Below are positions 1 to 10,097 of a stretch of DNA of 64,000 nucleotides, piece after piece. How positions within the stretch are numbered: the first letter of the stretch is position 1; the number at the start of each line of letters is the position of its first letter. Origin of the DNA: an uncultured Pelagibacteraceae bacterium (GTDB lineage: Bacteria; Pseudomonadota; Alphaproteobacteria; Pelagibacterales; Pelagibacteraceae); the NCBI GenBank assembly GCA_902515095.1, contig CABXTC010000002.1, positions 100,713 to 164,712 of the forward strand, given 5' to 3'. Made by a program: the position numbers and the translations under genes. Below the pieces are notes generated by a model that worked only from the letters and a program-made list of their open reading frames with translations, had not been told where the DNA came from and did not search any database.

Positions 1-565
1 TATTTTTTTTTCAATTTCTTCATTTTCATTTTCATTTTCAATCGAACCTGACATATTTGTCCAGTCTACTGTAAATAGAGCCTCGAAATTACTGGGTGAA
101 GATATCTCTAAAAATGAAAAAATAGAAAAATTAAAGTTTATTGCTAAAGAAACAGTTGATATCAAAGGTATTGGTTTTTATACACTTGGTTCTAAAAGGA
201 AAAGTCTCAGTGATGAGGAAAAAAAAAGATACTCTATATTATTTGAAGAATATTTTTTAAAAAGTTTTGCTAGTAGATTATCAGAATACACTAACCCAGA
301 AATTGATGTAACGAATAAAGAGAAACTCAATGATAATTACACTATTGTAAATAGTGTTTTAAAAGCCACCAAAGAAAGACCTGAAATAAATATTGATTGG
401 AGAATTTACACAAAAGATCCAAATAATCCTCTGATAAGAGATTTGATAATTGAGGGCTTAAGCTTAGCAAGAACTCAAAAAGAGGAATTTGCATCAGTTT
501 TGAATTCGAATGAAAACAATATTGAAGCTTTGTTTAAAGTTTTAAAAGAATTTTCTAATAATTAA
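1..565 (+). CDS. MlaC/Ttg2D-type phospholipid-transport substrate-binding protein (5' end cut off)
   Basis: About 187 residues are visible in the frame that starts at base 2 and stops with TAA at 563-565; the start codon lies outside the window. The visible N-terminus is a hydrophobic Phe/Ser-rich stretch that looks like the end of a signal peptide. It is followed by a helical region and the 'FEEYFLKSFASRL' and 'INIDWRIY' type segments that I associate with MlaC, the periplasmic lipid carrier between outer-membrane MlaA and the inner-membrane MlaFEDB transporter. This suggests that an mla locus lies to the left. Assignment is from pattern recognition, not a search. A small in-frame TTTTCA repeat falls within the signal-peptide region. 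Confidence 0.75.
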   Translation, partial: IFFSISSFSFSFSIEPDIFVQSTVNRASKLLGEDISKNEKIEKLKFIAKETVDIKGIGFYTLGSKRKSLSDEEKKRYSILFEEYFLKSFASRLSEYTNPEIDVTNKEKLNDNYTIVNSVLKATKERPEINIDWRIYTKDPNNPLIRDLIIEGLSLARTQKEEFASVLNSNENNIEALFKVLKEFSNN

Positions 566-574
566 AAAATTTTA

Positions 575-651
575 TGGTGGGCCCGCCAGGACTCGAACCT
601 GGGACCAATACATTATGAGTGTACTGCTCTAACCAACTGAGCTACAGGCCC
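575..651 (-). tRNA. tRNA with CAU anticodon (tRNA-Ile2 or elongator tRNA-Met)
   Basis: The minus strand folds into a complete 77-nt cloverleaf with encoded CCA at 575-577. The acceptor stem is GGGCCTG/CGGGCCC, the anticodon loop is CTCATAA (anticodon CAT) and the T-loop is the normal TTCGAGT. The D-loop has the usual GG pair. CAU can be elongator Met or, if C34 is modified to lysidine by TilS, Ile2 reading AUA. The acceptor and D-arm resemble alphaproteobacterial Ile tRNAs, so I lean towards Ile2, but the sequence alone does not settle it. It lies downstream of the rpoD/tRNA-Val unit on the same strand. Confidence 0.9.
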
Positions 652-704
652 TAATCATTACAACCTTATATCAATATAAAAAATTTATTAAATAGAGAAT
701 TTCA

Positions 705-779
705 TGGTGGGCCGTGTTGGTTACGCTCCAACTACCCCTGCAATGTCAATGCAGTACTCTACTATTGAGCTAACGGCCC
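705..779 (-). tRNA. tRNA-Val (GAC) with atypical T- and D-loops
   Basis: The minus strand gives a 75-nt cloverleaf with all four stems paired: acceptor GGGCCGT/ACGGCCC, D-stem GCTC/GAGT, anticodon stem CTGCA/TGCAG and T-stem GTTGG/CCAAC, followed by encoded ACCA. The anticodon loop TTGACAT gives GAC (Val). The T-loop is AGCGTAA instead of the near-universal TTCRANY, so U54 and U55 are both absent. The D-loop AATAGTA has A instead of G at position 18. The gene begins only 3 nt after the rpoD stop codon, so it is probably cut out of the rpoD transcript. It may be a functional but structurally odd tRNA or one on the way to loss of function. Confidence 0.8.
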
Positions 780-782
780 AAA

Positions 783-2609
783 TTAACTTTCCAAGAAACT
801 TTTTAATTGTTTTGATCTACTTGGGTGTTTAAGTTTTCTTAAAGCTTTTGCTTCTATCTGTCTTATTCTTTCTCTTGTCACTGAAAACTGTAGTCCAACT
901 TCTTCTAAGGTATGGTCTGTATTCATTCCAACACCAAATCTCATTCTTAATACTCTTTCTTCTCTAGGTGTTAAAGTAGATAATATTTTAGTTGTAGCTT
1001 CTCCTAAATTAGATTTAATCGCTTGTTCTAATGGAGCTAATGCTTTTGTGTCCTCAATAAAATCTCCAAGACTACTATCTTCTTCATCCCCAACTGGTTT
1101 TTCTAATGAGACAGGTTCTTTAGAAATTTTTAATACTTTTCTTACTTTATCTAGAGGCATACGAAGTTTTTTTGCTAATTCCTCTGGGGTAGCTTCTCTT
1201 CCAAATTCACTTAAAATTAATCTTTGGGTTCTTACAATTTTATTAATTGTTTCAATCATATGTACCGGTATTCTAATTGTTCTTGCTTGATCAGCAATAG
1301 ATCTTGTAATTGCTTGTCTGATCCACCAAGTTGCGTAAGTTGAAAACTTATATCCTCTTCTATATTCAAATTTATCTACTGCTTTCATTAAACCAATATT
1401 ACCCTCTTGAATAAGATCTAGAAATTGAAGACCCCTATTAGTATATTTTTTTGCGATAGAGATAACTAATCTTAAATTAGCCTCTACCATCTCTTTTTTA
1501 GCAATTCGAGACTCTTTTTCACCTTTTTGAACTCTGCTTACTAATTTTTTAAAATCAGTTACTGACATTCCGAGCTTAAAGCTAATTTCAATTAATCTTT
1601 CTCTGATATTTTTAAATTCATCTTTATTTTTTGTAAAAAATTGCTTCCACAAAGAGTTGGTATCTAGAAATTTTTTTAAGTTAGGATTTATTTCGTTACC
1701 AATATAAAATTTAATGAATTCATTTCTAGGAATTTTTTGATCCATTGCTAATCTTAAGAGATTTCCCTCTAAAGATATTATTTTTTTATTTTCTACATAA
1801 TGCTTTTGAACTAGTTCTTCTAATACTGATGGTGATAGTTGAAGAGATTTTATATTTTCTAATATGCCATTTACTATTTTTTCATGCCCTTTTTCTTTAG
1901 ATGAAGAAAAAGTTTGTGAATTAAGAACACAATCTAGTTTCTCTTTTTGATACTTTATTAATTTACGATATTCTTTTGTAAGTAAATGAACAGTTTTTAA
2001 AACTTTTGGTTTAATCTCAGTTTCCATCGCAGCCAAAGTTGGATTAAAATCGTCATCACTATCCTCATTAGAATTTTCATCTTTTTCAACTTCTCCTGAA
2101 TTTTTTTGTTTAGCGCTTGGACCAGTATTTTCATCTTCCATGTAATTGGTATCAATATCGATGATCTCTCTTACAAGTATCTCATCTTTCTGTAATTTTT
2201 CATCCCATTCAAAGAATTGTTGTGCAGTTATTGGGCTTTGGGATAAAGCAATTAGCATAACATCTTTTCCTGCCTCAATTCTTTTTGCAATAGCGATCTC
2301 TCCTTCTCGTGATAGTAATTCAACTCCACCCATCTCTCTGAGATACATACGGATTGGATCGTCACTTTTTTCTATGGTTTTACCTTCTTCTTTTGATGAA
2401 CCTTCTTTTTTTCTTAATACCTTAAAATCAGATTTTTTCTCAACCAATATTATGCCCTCATCCAAAATATGTAGAAAGGCTTGGGATAAGTTTTCGTCTG
2501 ATAGATTTCTTTTGCCTAAAGATTTATTCAATTCTTCATGAGTAATGAAGCCTCTGTGAGTTCCACGACCCATTAGTCTAGCAAATGATTTAGTAATTAT
2601 TCTTTCCAC
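783..2609 (-). CDS. rpoD: RNA polymerase primary sigma factor RpoD (sigma-70)
   Basis: Housekeeping sigma factor that directs RNA polymerase to -10/-35 promoters. The 608-residue product has the full group 1 layout: a short region 1.1 (about 3-60), region 1.2 starting near 83 ('[11 protein letters not shown]'), an acidic non-conserved insert, region 2 at about 376-450 ('[15 protein letters not shown]' for -10 recognition and melting), region 3 at 451-525 and region 4 from about 546 with the helix-turn-helix near 566-592 ('[15 protein letters not shown]'). The start is GTG at 2609; an in-frame stop lies just upstream, so no longer start is available. It is the last protein gene of yqeY-dnaG-rpoD, 67 bases after dnaG, and is followed 3 nt later by tRNA-Val. 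Confidence 0.98.
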   Translation of the reverse strand: MERIITKSFARLMGRGTHRGFITHEELNKSLGKRNLSDENLSQAFLHILDEGIILVEKKSDFKVLRKKEGSSKEEGKTIEKSDDPIRMYLREMGGVELLSREGEIAIAKRIEAGKDVMLIALSQSPITAQQFFEWDEKLQKDEILVREIIDIDTNYMEDENTGPSAKQKNSGEVEKDENSNEDSDDDFNPTLAAMETEIKPKVLKTVHLLTKEYRKLIKYQKEKLDCVLNSQTFSSSKEKGHEKIVNGILENIKSLQLSPSVLEELVQKHYVENKKIISLEGNLLRLAMDQKIPRNEFIKFYIGNEINPNLKKFLDTNSLWKQFFTKNKDEFKNIRERLIEISFKLGMSVTDFKKLVSRVQKGEKESRIAKKEMVEANLRLVISIAKKYTNRGLQFLDLIQEGNIGLMKAVDKFEYRRGYKFSTYATWWIRQAITRSIADQARTIRIPVHMIETINKIVRTQRLILSEFGREATPEELAKKLRMPLDKVRKVLKISKEPVSLEKPVGDEEDSSLGDFIEDTKALAPLEQAIKSNLGEATTKILSTLTPREERVLRMRFGVGMNTDHTLEEVGLQFSVTRERIRQIEAKALRKLKHPSRSKQLKSFLES

Positions 2610-2639
2610 AGCAATTTAAGTTTGAGAGACTTATATAAT

Positions 2640-2672
2640 GTCAAATTTGCAAAAATCCATTGCTAATTTGAC
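2640..2672 (-). promoter_or_regulatory. inverted repeat in the dnaG-rpoD gap (possible mRNA processing hairpin)
   Basis: Two 13-base arms (2640-2652 and 2660-2672) pair at 12 of 13 positions around a 7-base loop. On the minus-strand transcript this would be a hairpin starting a few bases after the dnaG stop and ending before rpoD. No T-run follows the 3' arm, so it does not look like an intrinsic terminator. The dnaG-rpoD junction of E. coli carries an RNA processing site, which makes a stability or processing element the most attractive reading. The role is inferred; it could also be a DNA operator. Confidence 0.45.
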
Positions 2673-2676
2673 AAAA

Positions 2677-4452
2677 TTAATTGATTTTTCTTTCGTTTTT
2701 AAGCTCTTTTAGCTCATTAAATGTTGTTTCACTCATATCTTTTGAAAACTTCGATTCTAATTCTTGAATTCTTAACTCTAGATTATGATTAAAAAGATCT
2801 TTAGAGATATCATCAAGTAACTCTATTATTTGGTTATCATTGTTAGGCTTATTTTGGAGAATATGTTTAATTGGTGCAAACTTATTTATCTTATCAAGTA
2901 ATTGTTTATCCAAATTAAGATCCTCAATACTTATTTGTTCACTTGACTTAAATTTATCAAAAATAGAATTAAATATTTGCTTATTAATCTCTGTAAATAT
3001 CTTAATATTTTTAACCAAATGTATATTTGCCTGGAAGAGAGATAGATTATTTAAGAGAAGATACAATAAAGAAAATTCTTTTAATTCTACAGCAGTTAAA
3101 GCTTGGCTTTCATTAAAAATCTTTTTTGTTGTTTCAAGTGATTTTGCTTTTCTAATAAAAAATTTATCTTTATTTTGATTAGAATGAGGTGTCAGTTCTG
3201 CAATTTTTTCCAAGAAATATTCTAGAACATATTTTTTTATAAAATTATCTTTAATTGTATTTGCTATTGATCTTAATTTTTTTTCAAATATTGCCATTGA
3301 TGAAGGGTTATTTTCAGTTTGTTTTTTATAATGGGTAAAAATAAATTGGTGGATCGATAGTTTATTTTGTTTAGTAAAATCTAAAAAATAGTTTTTGCCG
3401 TTTTTATTCACAAAACTATCAGGGTCTTCTTTGTCTGGTAGAAACAAAAAAAATATTTGTTTTTCAGGTTTCAATTCTTTTATAGAATTTTCTGCAGCTC
3501 TTAAAGCAGCTTTATAACCACTTTCATCTCCATCAAAACAAATTATGATATCATCAAAAAATTGATTTAATGTTAAAATTTGTTTATCAGTTAAAGAGGT
3601 GCCAAGATTTGCAACGACATTTTCAATTCCATTTTTACTTAGTCCAACTACATCCATATAACCCTCAACCAAAAAAATATAATCTACCTTGTTAGATAAT
3701 TTTCTAGCTAGATCTTGATTATAAAGGTTTGAACCTTTTTTAAAAAAAGTTGTCTCTGGTGAATTAATGTATTTTGCTAAATAATCTAAATTTTCTATTA
3801 TTCTACCCCCTAAAGCAATTGGCTGTCCTGAAATATTGTTTATTGGAAATATCAGTCTTCCTCTGAATCTTTCTACACATACATTTTTCTTTTCATCAAA
3901 ATAAAATAAACCACTTTCTAATAAAATTTTTTCACTAAATTCTTTTTTTAGTTTATCGAAAAAACTTGGGTTTTTTTCAATAAAACCAATCTTAAATTTT
4001 TTAACTTCATCTTTTCCTAATGATCTATTTTTTAGATAATCTCTAGCGTTTGAGTGTTTTTCATTTTTTAATAACTCATCATGATAAAAATCAACATACT
4101 TGCTATAAATTGATAAATATTCTTTCCATTTTTTTTCTCTTTCTTCATCTTGTTTAGTAAACATATATGGTTGCATGCCTGCGATGTTTGCAAGATATTT
4201 AACTGCTTCTCCAAATCTTAGGTTTTGGGTTTTTATAATGAAATCAAAAATATTTCCATGTTCTGAAGTAGCAAAACAATGATAAAATTCTTTTTCATCA
4301 TTAACTGTAAACGATGGTGTCTTTTCATTTTTAAATGGTGATAATCCAACAAACTCTTTCCCTCTTTTTTTTAAAGCTACAACTTTTGAAACAACAGTGG
4401 AAACTTTTAAACGATTTTTAATTTCATCTAGATATTCTTTTGGATATTTCAT
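2677..4452 (-). CDS. dnaG: DNA primase DnaG
   Basis: Makes RNA primers for replication. The 591-residue product starts with the zinc-domain region (about 1-95), then the catalytic core with the TOPRIM motifs 'VEGYMDVVGL' (about 260) and 'FDGDESGYKAA' (about 305), and a C-terminal helicase-binding region. The CHC2 zinc motif is degraded: where the family has CPFH and CFGC, this protein has SPFK (38-41) and CFAT (59-62), leaving only Cys59 of four ligands. I recall a similar 'GLSPF' form in some other alphaproteobacterial primases, so this may be an old lineage trait. The ATG overlaps the yqeY stop by one base (TAATG), indicating translational coupling. Confidence 0.96.
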   Translation of the reverse strand: MKYPKEYLDEIKNRLKVSTVVSKVVALKKRGKEFVGLSPFKNEKTPSFTVNDEKEFYHCFATSEHGNIFDFIIKTQNLRFGEAVKYLANIAGMQPYMFTKQDEEREKKWKEYLSIYSKYVDFYHDELLKNEKHSNARDYLKNRSLGKDEVKKFKIGFIEKNPSFFDKLKKEFSEKILLESGLFYFDEKKNVCVERFRGRLIFPINNISGQPIALGGRIIENLDYLAKYINSPETTFFKKGSNLYNQDLARKLSNKVDYIFLVEGYMDVVGLSKNGIENVVANLGTSLTDKQILTLNQFFDDIIICFDGDESGYKAALRAAENSIKELKPEKQIFFLFLPDKEDPDSFVNKNGKNYFLDFTKQNKLSIHQFIFTHYKKQTENNPSSMAIFEKKLRSIANTIKDNFIKKYVLEYFLEKIAELTPHSNQNKDKFFIRKAKSLETTKKIFNESQALTAVELKEFSLLYLLLNNLSLFQANIHLVKNIKIFTEINKQIFNSIFDKFKSSEQISIEDLNLDKQLLDKINKFAPIKHILQNKPNNDNQIIELLDDISKDLFNHNLELRIQELESKFSKDMSETTFNELKELKNERKIN

Positions 4453-4913
4453 TATTTGCTTAATAATTCTTTTAATAAAGCACCAGCTTTTGAAAAATCA
4501 ATCTCATCAGAATGTTGTTTTTTTAATTCACCCATTACTTTTCCCATATCCTTAATAGAGTTTGCACCTAATTTAGAAATAATTTCCTCACAAATTTTTT
4601 TAGTATCTTCATCATTAAGTTGTTTGGGAAGAAAGCTTGATAGAATATCAAATTCGTTTTGCTCAATCTCAAGTAAATCGGAACGGCTATTTTTTTTGTA
4701 AATATCAATTGATTCGGCTCTTTGCTTCATCATCTTTTTTAATAATTTCTTTATATCCTCGTCATCTGTTTCTTTTTTATTGGGGCCAGACCTATTTAAA
4801 ATATCAAGATCTTTAATTGATGATAAAATTAACCTATAAGTTGATATTTTTATCTTATCTTTAGATTTAAGGGCATTTTTATATTCTGTTTCTATTATTA
4901 CTTTTAATGACAT
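4452..4913 (-). CDS. GatB/YqeY domain protein
   Basis: A 153-residue soluble protein covering the whole YqeY family length. It has the recognisable N-terminal 'LKSKDKIKISTYRLILSSIKD' style helix (about 15-35) and C-terminal 'MGKVMGELKKQHSDEIDFSKAGALLKELL'-like segment (given here in parts; about 123-151). The family shares the tail domain of GatB, the tRNA-dependent amidotransferase subunit, and may bind tRNA, but its role is not established. It is first in the yqeY-dnaG-rpoD unit, an order I know from other alphaproteobacteria, and diverges from carA across 126 bases. Confidence 0.9.
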   Translation of the reverse strand: MSLKVIIETEYKNALKSKDKIKISTYRLILSSIKDLDILNRSGPNKKETDDEDIKKLLKKMMKQRAESIDIYKKNSRSDLLEIEQNEFDILSSFLPKQLNDEDTKKICEEIISKLGANSIKDMGKVMGELKKQHSDEIDFSKAGALLKELLSK

Positions 4914-4989
4914 AATATTTTAATCTACTTTAAAGAAAAAATTCTTCAAAAGAAAAATTGTTTTTTTACAGTTTTATAATACATCTCTG

Positions 4990-5018
4990 TTGCGATAATA
5001 AATCAATTATTGTATTAA
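4990..5018 (+). promoter_or_regulatory. candidate carAB promoter
   Basis: TTGCGA (4990-4995) and TATTAA (5013-5018) are separated by 17 bases, each matching four of six consensus positions, and would start transcription about 15 bases before the carA TTG codon. A perfect TATAAT at 4975-4980 is also present but has no good -35 at the right spacing. Judged by eye only; in such AT-rich DNA chance matches are common. Confidence 0.3.
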
Positions 5019-5039
5019 CCTTTAACTTATGAGTTGTAA

Positions 5040-6233
5040 TTGAACAAAAAAGTAAAAAAAACTCACACAAAAATTTCACAAAATAATACAGGTATTTTAG
5101 TTCTCGAAAATAAGAGAATTTTTAAAGGTATTGGTATTGGATTTCAAGGGGAGGCAACTGGTGAGGTTTGCTTTAACACTTCATTGACAGGGTATCAAGA
5201 AATAATATCTGATCCATCTTATGCAGGGCAAATAATAAACTTTACATTTCCTCATATTGGAAATGTAGGAACAAATAAAGAAGATTTTGAATCTGATAAA
5301 ATATGGACAAAAGGAGTTATTTTTAATTCTGAGATAACTTCACCATCAAATTATAGATCTTTTCAGCATTTAGATGCTTGGTTGAAAAAGAATAAAATAG
5401 TTGGAATTACTGGGCTTGACACAAGAAGTTTAACGAATTTCATTAGAGATAAAGGTGCTCCCAAAGGAACTATTGCTTACTCAAAAAAAAGTAAGTTTAA
5501 TATCAAAAAACTTACTCATTCTACAATAAAATGGAGTGGATTAAAAAATTTAGATCTTGCTGAAAAAGTTACTACGCAAAAAAATTATATTTGGAAAGGA
5601 CTTAAAACCTGGAAAAAAGAATATGGATATAAAAAAAATAATAAAAATTTATTTCATGTGGTTGCCATAGATTATGGAATAAAAAAAAATATTTTGAGAT
5701 ATTTCTCTGATTTTAAATGTAAAGTCACTGTAGTTTCGTGTAAAACCCCCGCAGAAAAAATCTTGGCTCTTAAACCTAATGGTGTCTTTCTATCAAATGG
5801 ACCTGGAGATCCAGCAGCAACTGGAAAATATGCAATTCAGATAATTCAAAATCTTATTCAAAACAAAATACCATTATTTGGCATTTGTCTCGGTCATCAA
5901 ATTCTCGCTCTTTCTTTAGGTGGTAAAACAAAAAAAATGAAATTGGGTCACAGGGGAGCAAACCATCCTGTTAAAAATTTGATTAATGACAATGTTGAAA
6001 TTACAAGCCAAAATCATGGTTTTGAAGTTGTAAAAGACAATTTACCAAAGAATATTGAGATTACACATAAATCTTTGTTCGATAATAGTATCGAGGGAAT
6101 AAAGTTGAAGAATAAACCTGTGTTCTCCGTCCAGTACCACCCAGAGTCAAACCCTGGACCACAAGACAGTGTTTATTTATTTCAAGAATTTGTCAACAGT
6201 ATGAAAAAAAATGCCAAAAAGAAAAGATATTAA
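5040..6233 (+). CDS. carA: carbamoyl-phosphate synthase small subunit (glutaminase)
   Basis: Hydrolyses glutamine and passes ammonia to CarB for carbamoyl phosphate, the precursor of pyrimidines and arginine. The N-terminal CPSase domain is recognisable by '[15 protein letters not shown]' and '[16 protein letters not shown]'. The C-terminal class I amidotransferase domain has the nucleophile Cys283 in 'GICLGHQ' and the partners His367 and Glu369 in 'YHPES'. The 397-residue length is normal. The best start is TTG at 5040; the nearby ATG at 5030 runs into a stop after four codons. It overlaps carB by 23 bases. Confidence 0.97.
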   Translation: MNKKVKKTHTKISQNNTGILVLENKRIFKGIGIGFQGEATGEVCFNTSLTGYQEIISDPSYAGQIINFTFPHIGNVGTNKEDFESDKIWTKGVIFNSEITSPSNYRSFQHLDAWLKKNKIVGITGLDTRSLTNFIRDKGAPKGTIAYSKKSKFNIKKLTHSTIKWSGLKNLDLAEKVTTQKNYIWKGLKTWKKEYGYKKNNKNLFHVVAIDYGIKKNILRYFSDFKCKVTVVSCKTPAEKILALKPNGVFLSNGPGDPAATGKYAIQIIQNLIQNKIPLFGICLGHQILALSLGGKTKKMKLGHRGANHPVKNLINDNVEITSQNHGFEVVKDNLPKNIEITHKSLFDNSIEGIKLKNKPVFSVQYHPESNPGPQDSVYLFQEFVNSMKKNAKKKRY

Positions 6234-9200
6234 AAAAATATTAGTTGTAGGTGCTGGGCCAATTATTATCGGCCAAGCTTGTGAATTTGATTATTCAGGA
6301 ACACAGGCTTGTAAAGCATTAAAAGATGAAGGTTATAAAGTTATTTTAATTAATTCAAATCCAGCAACAATTATGACAGATCCTGATGTTGCTGATAAAA
6401 CTTATATTGAGCCTATCACTCTTAAAGTTTTAGAAAAAATTTTAAAAAAAGAAAGACCAGATGCAATTCTCCCAACTATGGGTGGCCAAACTGCTCTTAA
6501 TCTTGCAATGGAAGCTGAGAAAGAAGGAATTTTAAAAAAATATAAAATTGAATTAATTGGTGCAAATTCAAAAGCCATTGCTAACGCAGAAGATAGAAAA
6601 AAATTTAGAAAAAATATGATTGATATTGGTTTAGATCTCCCAAAGTCTGAAATCGTTAACAATACAAATCAAGCATCAAATGTTTTGAAAAAAATTGGTT
6701 TACCAGCAATAATAAGACCAGCTTTCACACTTGGAGGTTTGGGGGGAGGAATAGCAAAGAATAAACGGGACTATTTAAAAATTGTTAAAAATGGTTTGCA
6801 CGAGTCTCCTGTAAGCCAAGTTCTTGTGGAAGAGTGTTTAGAAGGTTGGAAAGAATTCGAAATGGAGGTGGTAAGGGATAAAAAAGATAACTGTATAATT
6901 ATCTGTTCAATAGAAAATGTTGATCCAATGGGAATACATACGGGAGATTCTGTGACAGTTGCTCCTGCACTTACATTGACTGATAAAGAATACCAAGTAA
7001 TGCGAAATGCCTCTATTGCATGTTTAAGAAAAATTGGAGTTGAGACAGGTGGTTCAAATGTTCAATTTGCAATTAATCCTAAAAATGGACGTATGGTTAT
7101 AATCGAAATGAACCCAAGAGTATCAAGATCATCAGCTCTTGCATCAAAAGCAACTGGATTTCCTATTGCAAAAGTTGCCGCTAAACTTGCAATTGGCTAT
7201 ACATTGGATGAATTAAAAAATGAAATTACTAAAGTTACACCAGCATCATTTGAGCCAAGTATTGATTATGTAGTAACGAAAATTCCAAGATTTACTTTTG
7301 AAAAATTTTCAGCTTCTCCAGCTATACTGGGTACATCGATGAAATCAGTTGGGGAAGCAATGGCAATCGGGAGAAACTTCAAAGAGTCTCTTCAAAAAGC
7401 ATTAGTTTCTCTCGAGACTGGTTTTTCAGGATTAGACAGAATATTTATTTTAAATAAAAGACAAATTGAGAGAAAACTAAAAGAAAATATTCCAAATAAA
7501 ATTCTACTTGTTGCTGAAGCAATAAGGAAAAAGATAAATCTAAAAAAAATCTATAATTTGTCAAAAATCGACCCATGGTTCTTAAACCAAATCAAAGAAA
7601 TCATAGACAATGAAATTAAGATTAAAAATAATGGATTACCTAAAAAGTTTGATGATTTTAACCAAATAAAATCCATGGGTTTTTCAGACAAAAAACTTTC
7701 TGAATTATCAAATTTGTCTGAAGATGTTGTAAGAAAAAAAAGAACCGCACTTAAAATTTTACCAGTATTCAAAAAAGTTGATACTTGTGCGGCAGAATTC
7801 AAGTCCTTTACACCTTATATGTATTCAACATATCAAAGAAGTTTTTCAATAAATTCAGAGTGTGAAGCTGATCCATCTTTTAAGAAAAAAATTATAATAC
7901 TAGGAGGAGGACCTAATAGAATAGGACAAGGAATAGAATTTGATTATTGCTGTTGTCAGGCAAGCTTTGCATTAAAGGCTGCTGGTTTTGAGACTATAAT
8001 GGTGAACTGTAATCCAGAAACTGTCTCAACAGATTATGATACCAGTGACAGATTATATTTTGAGCCCTTAAAAGAGGAGTATGTTTTCAACATTATAAAA
8101 AGGGAAAAAGATAAAGGGAATTTGATTGGCATTATCACTCAGTTTGGTGGTCAAACTCCAATTAGATTAGCCAAATTTTTATATGATAACAGTCTTCCAA
8201 TTTTAGGAACACAATATCCTTCTATAGACTTAGCTGAAGATAGAGACCGATTTAGAAATCTTCTTAACAGATTAAAATTGAAACAAGCAGAAAGTGGAAT
8301 TGCAAAAACTTTCAAGCAAGCAATTGAAATATCTGAAAGAATAGGTTTGCCTTTGATGGTGAGACCTTCTTATGTTCTAGGAGGTAGAGCGATGGAAATT
8401 GTTTATGAAAAAAGTCAGCTGAAAAATTTTGTAGAGGAAGCCTTTAAAGCAGCAGAGAAAAATCCAATACTTATTGATAAATTCATAGATCATGCAATGG
8501 AGGTAGATGTTGATGCTATATCTGATGGTAAAATCGTGCATGTGGCTGGTGTAATGCAACATATTGAGGAAGCGGGAATTCATTCTGGAGACTCAGCTTG
8601 CAGCTTGCCTCCTGTTTCAATAAAACCTTTTTTAATAAAAGAAATTGAGAAACAAACTAAAAAATTAGCTTTAGCTCTAAAAGTAAAAGGTTTCATGAAT
8701 GTTCAATTTGCAATTAAAAAAGATGAAATCTTTGTAATTGAAGTAAATCCAAGAGCAAGTCGAACAGTTCCATTTGTCTCTAAGGCAAAAGGATTGCCAT
8801 TAGCTAAGATAGCTTCGAGAGTAATGGCTGGTGAAAAACTTTCGAAATTTGATTTAAAAGATAAATCAAAAGGTATGTTTGCAGTAAAAGAGGCTGTTTT
8901 TCCATTCAATAAATTTCCTAACAGTGATTTATTATTAGGTCCAGAAATGAAATCAACTGGCGAAGTCATGGGATTTGACAAAAATTTTGGAATGGCATAC
9001 GCCAAAAGTCAAATAGCTTCTGCTAACTCTTTACCTAAACAAGGTCTTGCTTTTATTTCTTTAAAAAATTCTCATAAAGATGAAGGAATTAATTTAGCAA
9101 AACAATTAATAAAATTAAACTTTACTTTATGCGCTACAAAGGGAACTGCAGAATATATCAGGAAACATAATATGAAATGTAAAATTATCAATAAAGTCAG

Positions 9201-9435
9201 CAGTGGCTCACCTCACATTGTTGATGTTTTAGACTCTAAGAAAATTGCACTAGTAATCAATACAGGGGGCGGAAATACAGAACATCGATTAAATGATGCG
9301 ATAGCACTTAGAAGAGGAACACTTAAAAACAAGGTTCCTTATTGTACTAATATGTCAACCGCACTTGCATGTTTAGAAGCTATCAAATCTCTTAAAACTA
9401 AAAAATTAGAAGTCATTTCTCTTCAAGATATTTAA
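6211..9435 (+). CDS. carB: carbamoyl-phosphate synthase large subunit
   Basis: Catalytic subunit that makes carbamoyl phosphate from bicarbonate, ammonia and two ATP. The 1074 residues show the two homologous ATP-grasp halves. The first begins with '[15 protein letters not shown]' and the second with '[15 protein letters not shown]' at about residue 566. An MGS-like allosteric domain follows from about 945 ('[10 protein letters not shown]'). The ATG lies inside carA, so the two are translated together. Its TAA stop shares the palindrome TTAA (9432-9435) with the stop of the convergent neighbour. No unusual residues were seen. Confidence 0.98.
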   Translation: MPKRKDIKKILVVGAGPIIIGQACEFDYSGTQACKALKDEGYKVILINSNPATIMTDPDVADKTYIEPITLKVLEKILKKERPDAILPTMGGQTALNLAMEAEKEGILKKYKIELIGANSKAIANAEDRKKFRKNMIDIGLDLPKSEIVNNTNQASNVLKKIGLPAIIRPAFTLGGLGGGIAKNKRDYLKIVKNGLHESPVSQVLVEECLEGWKEFEMEVVRDKKDNCIIICSIENVDPMGIHTGDSVTVAPALTLTDKEYQVMRNASIACLRKIGVETGGSNVQFAINPKNGRMVIIEMNPRVSRSSALASKATGFPIAKVAAKLAIGYTLDELKNEITKVTPASFEPSIDYVVTKIPRFTFEKFSASPAILGTSMKSVGEAMAIGRNFKESLQKALVSLETGFSGLDRIFILNKRQIERKLKENIPNKILLVAEAIRKKINLKKIYNLSKIDPWFLNQIKEIIDNEIKIKNNGLPKKFDDFNQIKSMGFSDKKLSELSNLSEDVVRKKRTALKILPVFKKVDTCAAEFKSFTPYMYSTYQRSFSINSECEADPSFKKKIIILGGGPNRIGQGIEFDYCCCQASFALKAAGFETIMVNCNPETVSTDYDTSDRLYFEPLKEEYVFNIIKREKDKGNLIGIITQFGGQTPIRLAKFLYDNSLPILGTQYPSIDLAEDRDRFRNLLNRLKLKQAESGIAKTFKQAIEISERIGLPLMVRPSYVLGGRAMEIVYEKSQLKNFVEEAFKAAEKNPILIDKFIDHAMEVDVDAISDGKIVHVAGVMQHIEEAGIHSGDSACSLPPVSIKPFLIKEIEKQTKKLALALKVKGFMNVQFAIKKDEIFVIEVNPRASRTVPFVSKAKGLPLAKIASRVMAGEKLSKFDLKDKSKGMFAVKEAVFPFNKFPNSDLLLGPEMKSTGEVMGFDKNFGMAYAKSQIASANSLPKQGLAFISLKNSHKDEGINLAKQLIKLNFTLCATKGTAEYIRKHNMKCKIINKVSSGSPHIVDVLDSKKIALVINTGGGNTEHRLNDAIALRRGTLKNKVPYCTNMSTALACLEAIKSLKTKKLEVISLQDI

Positions 9436-10097
9436 GTATTTACTTTCCAATCAGTTTCGAAAGTCACATAATTTACTTGAATACATCTTCTTTCTTTGAC
9501 TATTTTTTTCTTTTCCATCCCATGCCACGTATTTGGTCCACTTGTAAATAAATAACCATAGTTATGTTTATAAGGAACTGTTTTTACTTTTTCTAATTTT
9601 TCATTATAAAAATCAGTTCCTAAATCCTCAGACTCATTGGCATTATTTACAAAGATTAATCCCGACATTAGTTTTTCTTTAATATCACAATGAGGTTTTA
9701 ACCAAAAACCTTCTCGATCACAAATAACTTCCAACCGAACATATGAATTTGATAAATCTTTATTTATCATTTTTGAAATATTTTCATAAACCTCTCTGGA
9801 CTGAAGCTCATTAATAAATTTTACTAAATTGGGAAATTGGGATGAATTTTCTTTTGTTATAAAACATCTAAATTTTATTGCTTTCCCACCAGATGCGTCT
9901 CCCTTTCTAAACTCTGCAGCACCTCCATCGATCGCTCTTGTTCCATCATAATTGAGGTTATGTTTGCTAACATCTGGAATGTCAGCTTTAATAACTTCTT
10001 CTATAGCAGAATCAGTAAGAGCATTATGGTATTCATAATGATCAAATGGAAATCCATGTTTTTTCGATTGATTTATAATTGAATTTAAAAAAGACAT
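9432..10097 (-). CDS. 2OG-Fe(II) oxygenase family protein
   Basis: A 221-residue protein with the double-stranded beta-helix signature of Fe(II)/2-oxoglutarate oxygenases: the facial triad His136-x-Asp138 ('KPHCDIKEK') and His192 ('WHGMEKK'), plus an Arg pair at 203-204 suitable for binding 2-oxoglutarate. The substrate cannot be read from sequence. It resembles prolyl-4-hydroxylase-like members and may modify a protein, lipid or sugar. It overlaps the upstream ELM1-like gene by one base (TAATG), so the two are probably co-translated. Confidence 0.8.
   Translation of the reverse strand: MSFLNSIINQSKKHGFPFDHYEYHNALTDSAIEEVIKADIPDVSKHNLNYDGTRAIDGGAAEFRKGDASGGKAIKFRCFITKENSSQFPNLVKFINELQSREVYENISKMINKDLSNSYVRLEVICDREGFWLKPHCDIKEKLMSGLIFVNNANESEDLGTDFYNEKLEKVKTVPYKHNYGYLFTSGPNTWHGMEKKKIVKERRCIQVNYVTFETDWKVNT

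Noticed and set aside
16..45. TTTTCA tandem repeat in the mlaC signal-peptide region as a phase-variation tract
   Set aside because: Hexamer units keep the frame, so copy changes would not switch the gene off; it is more simply a low-complexity hydrophobic signal peptide.
2146..2541. Open frame of about 131 codons on the plus strand inside rpoD
   Set aside because: Antisense shadow of a strongly conserved sigma factor gene; composition is that of a reversed coding strand and no family was recognised.
4914..5039. Pyrimidine- or arginine-responsive attenuator or riboswitch before carA
   Set aside because: The 126-base gap shows no leader peptide, terminator hairpin or known riboswitch core; the likely leader is only about 15 bases.
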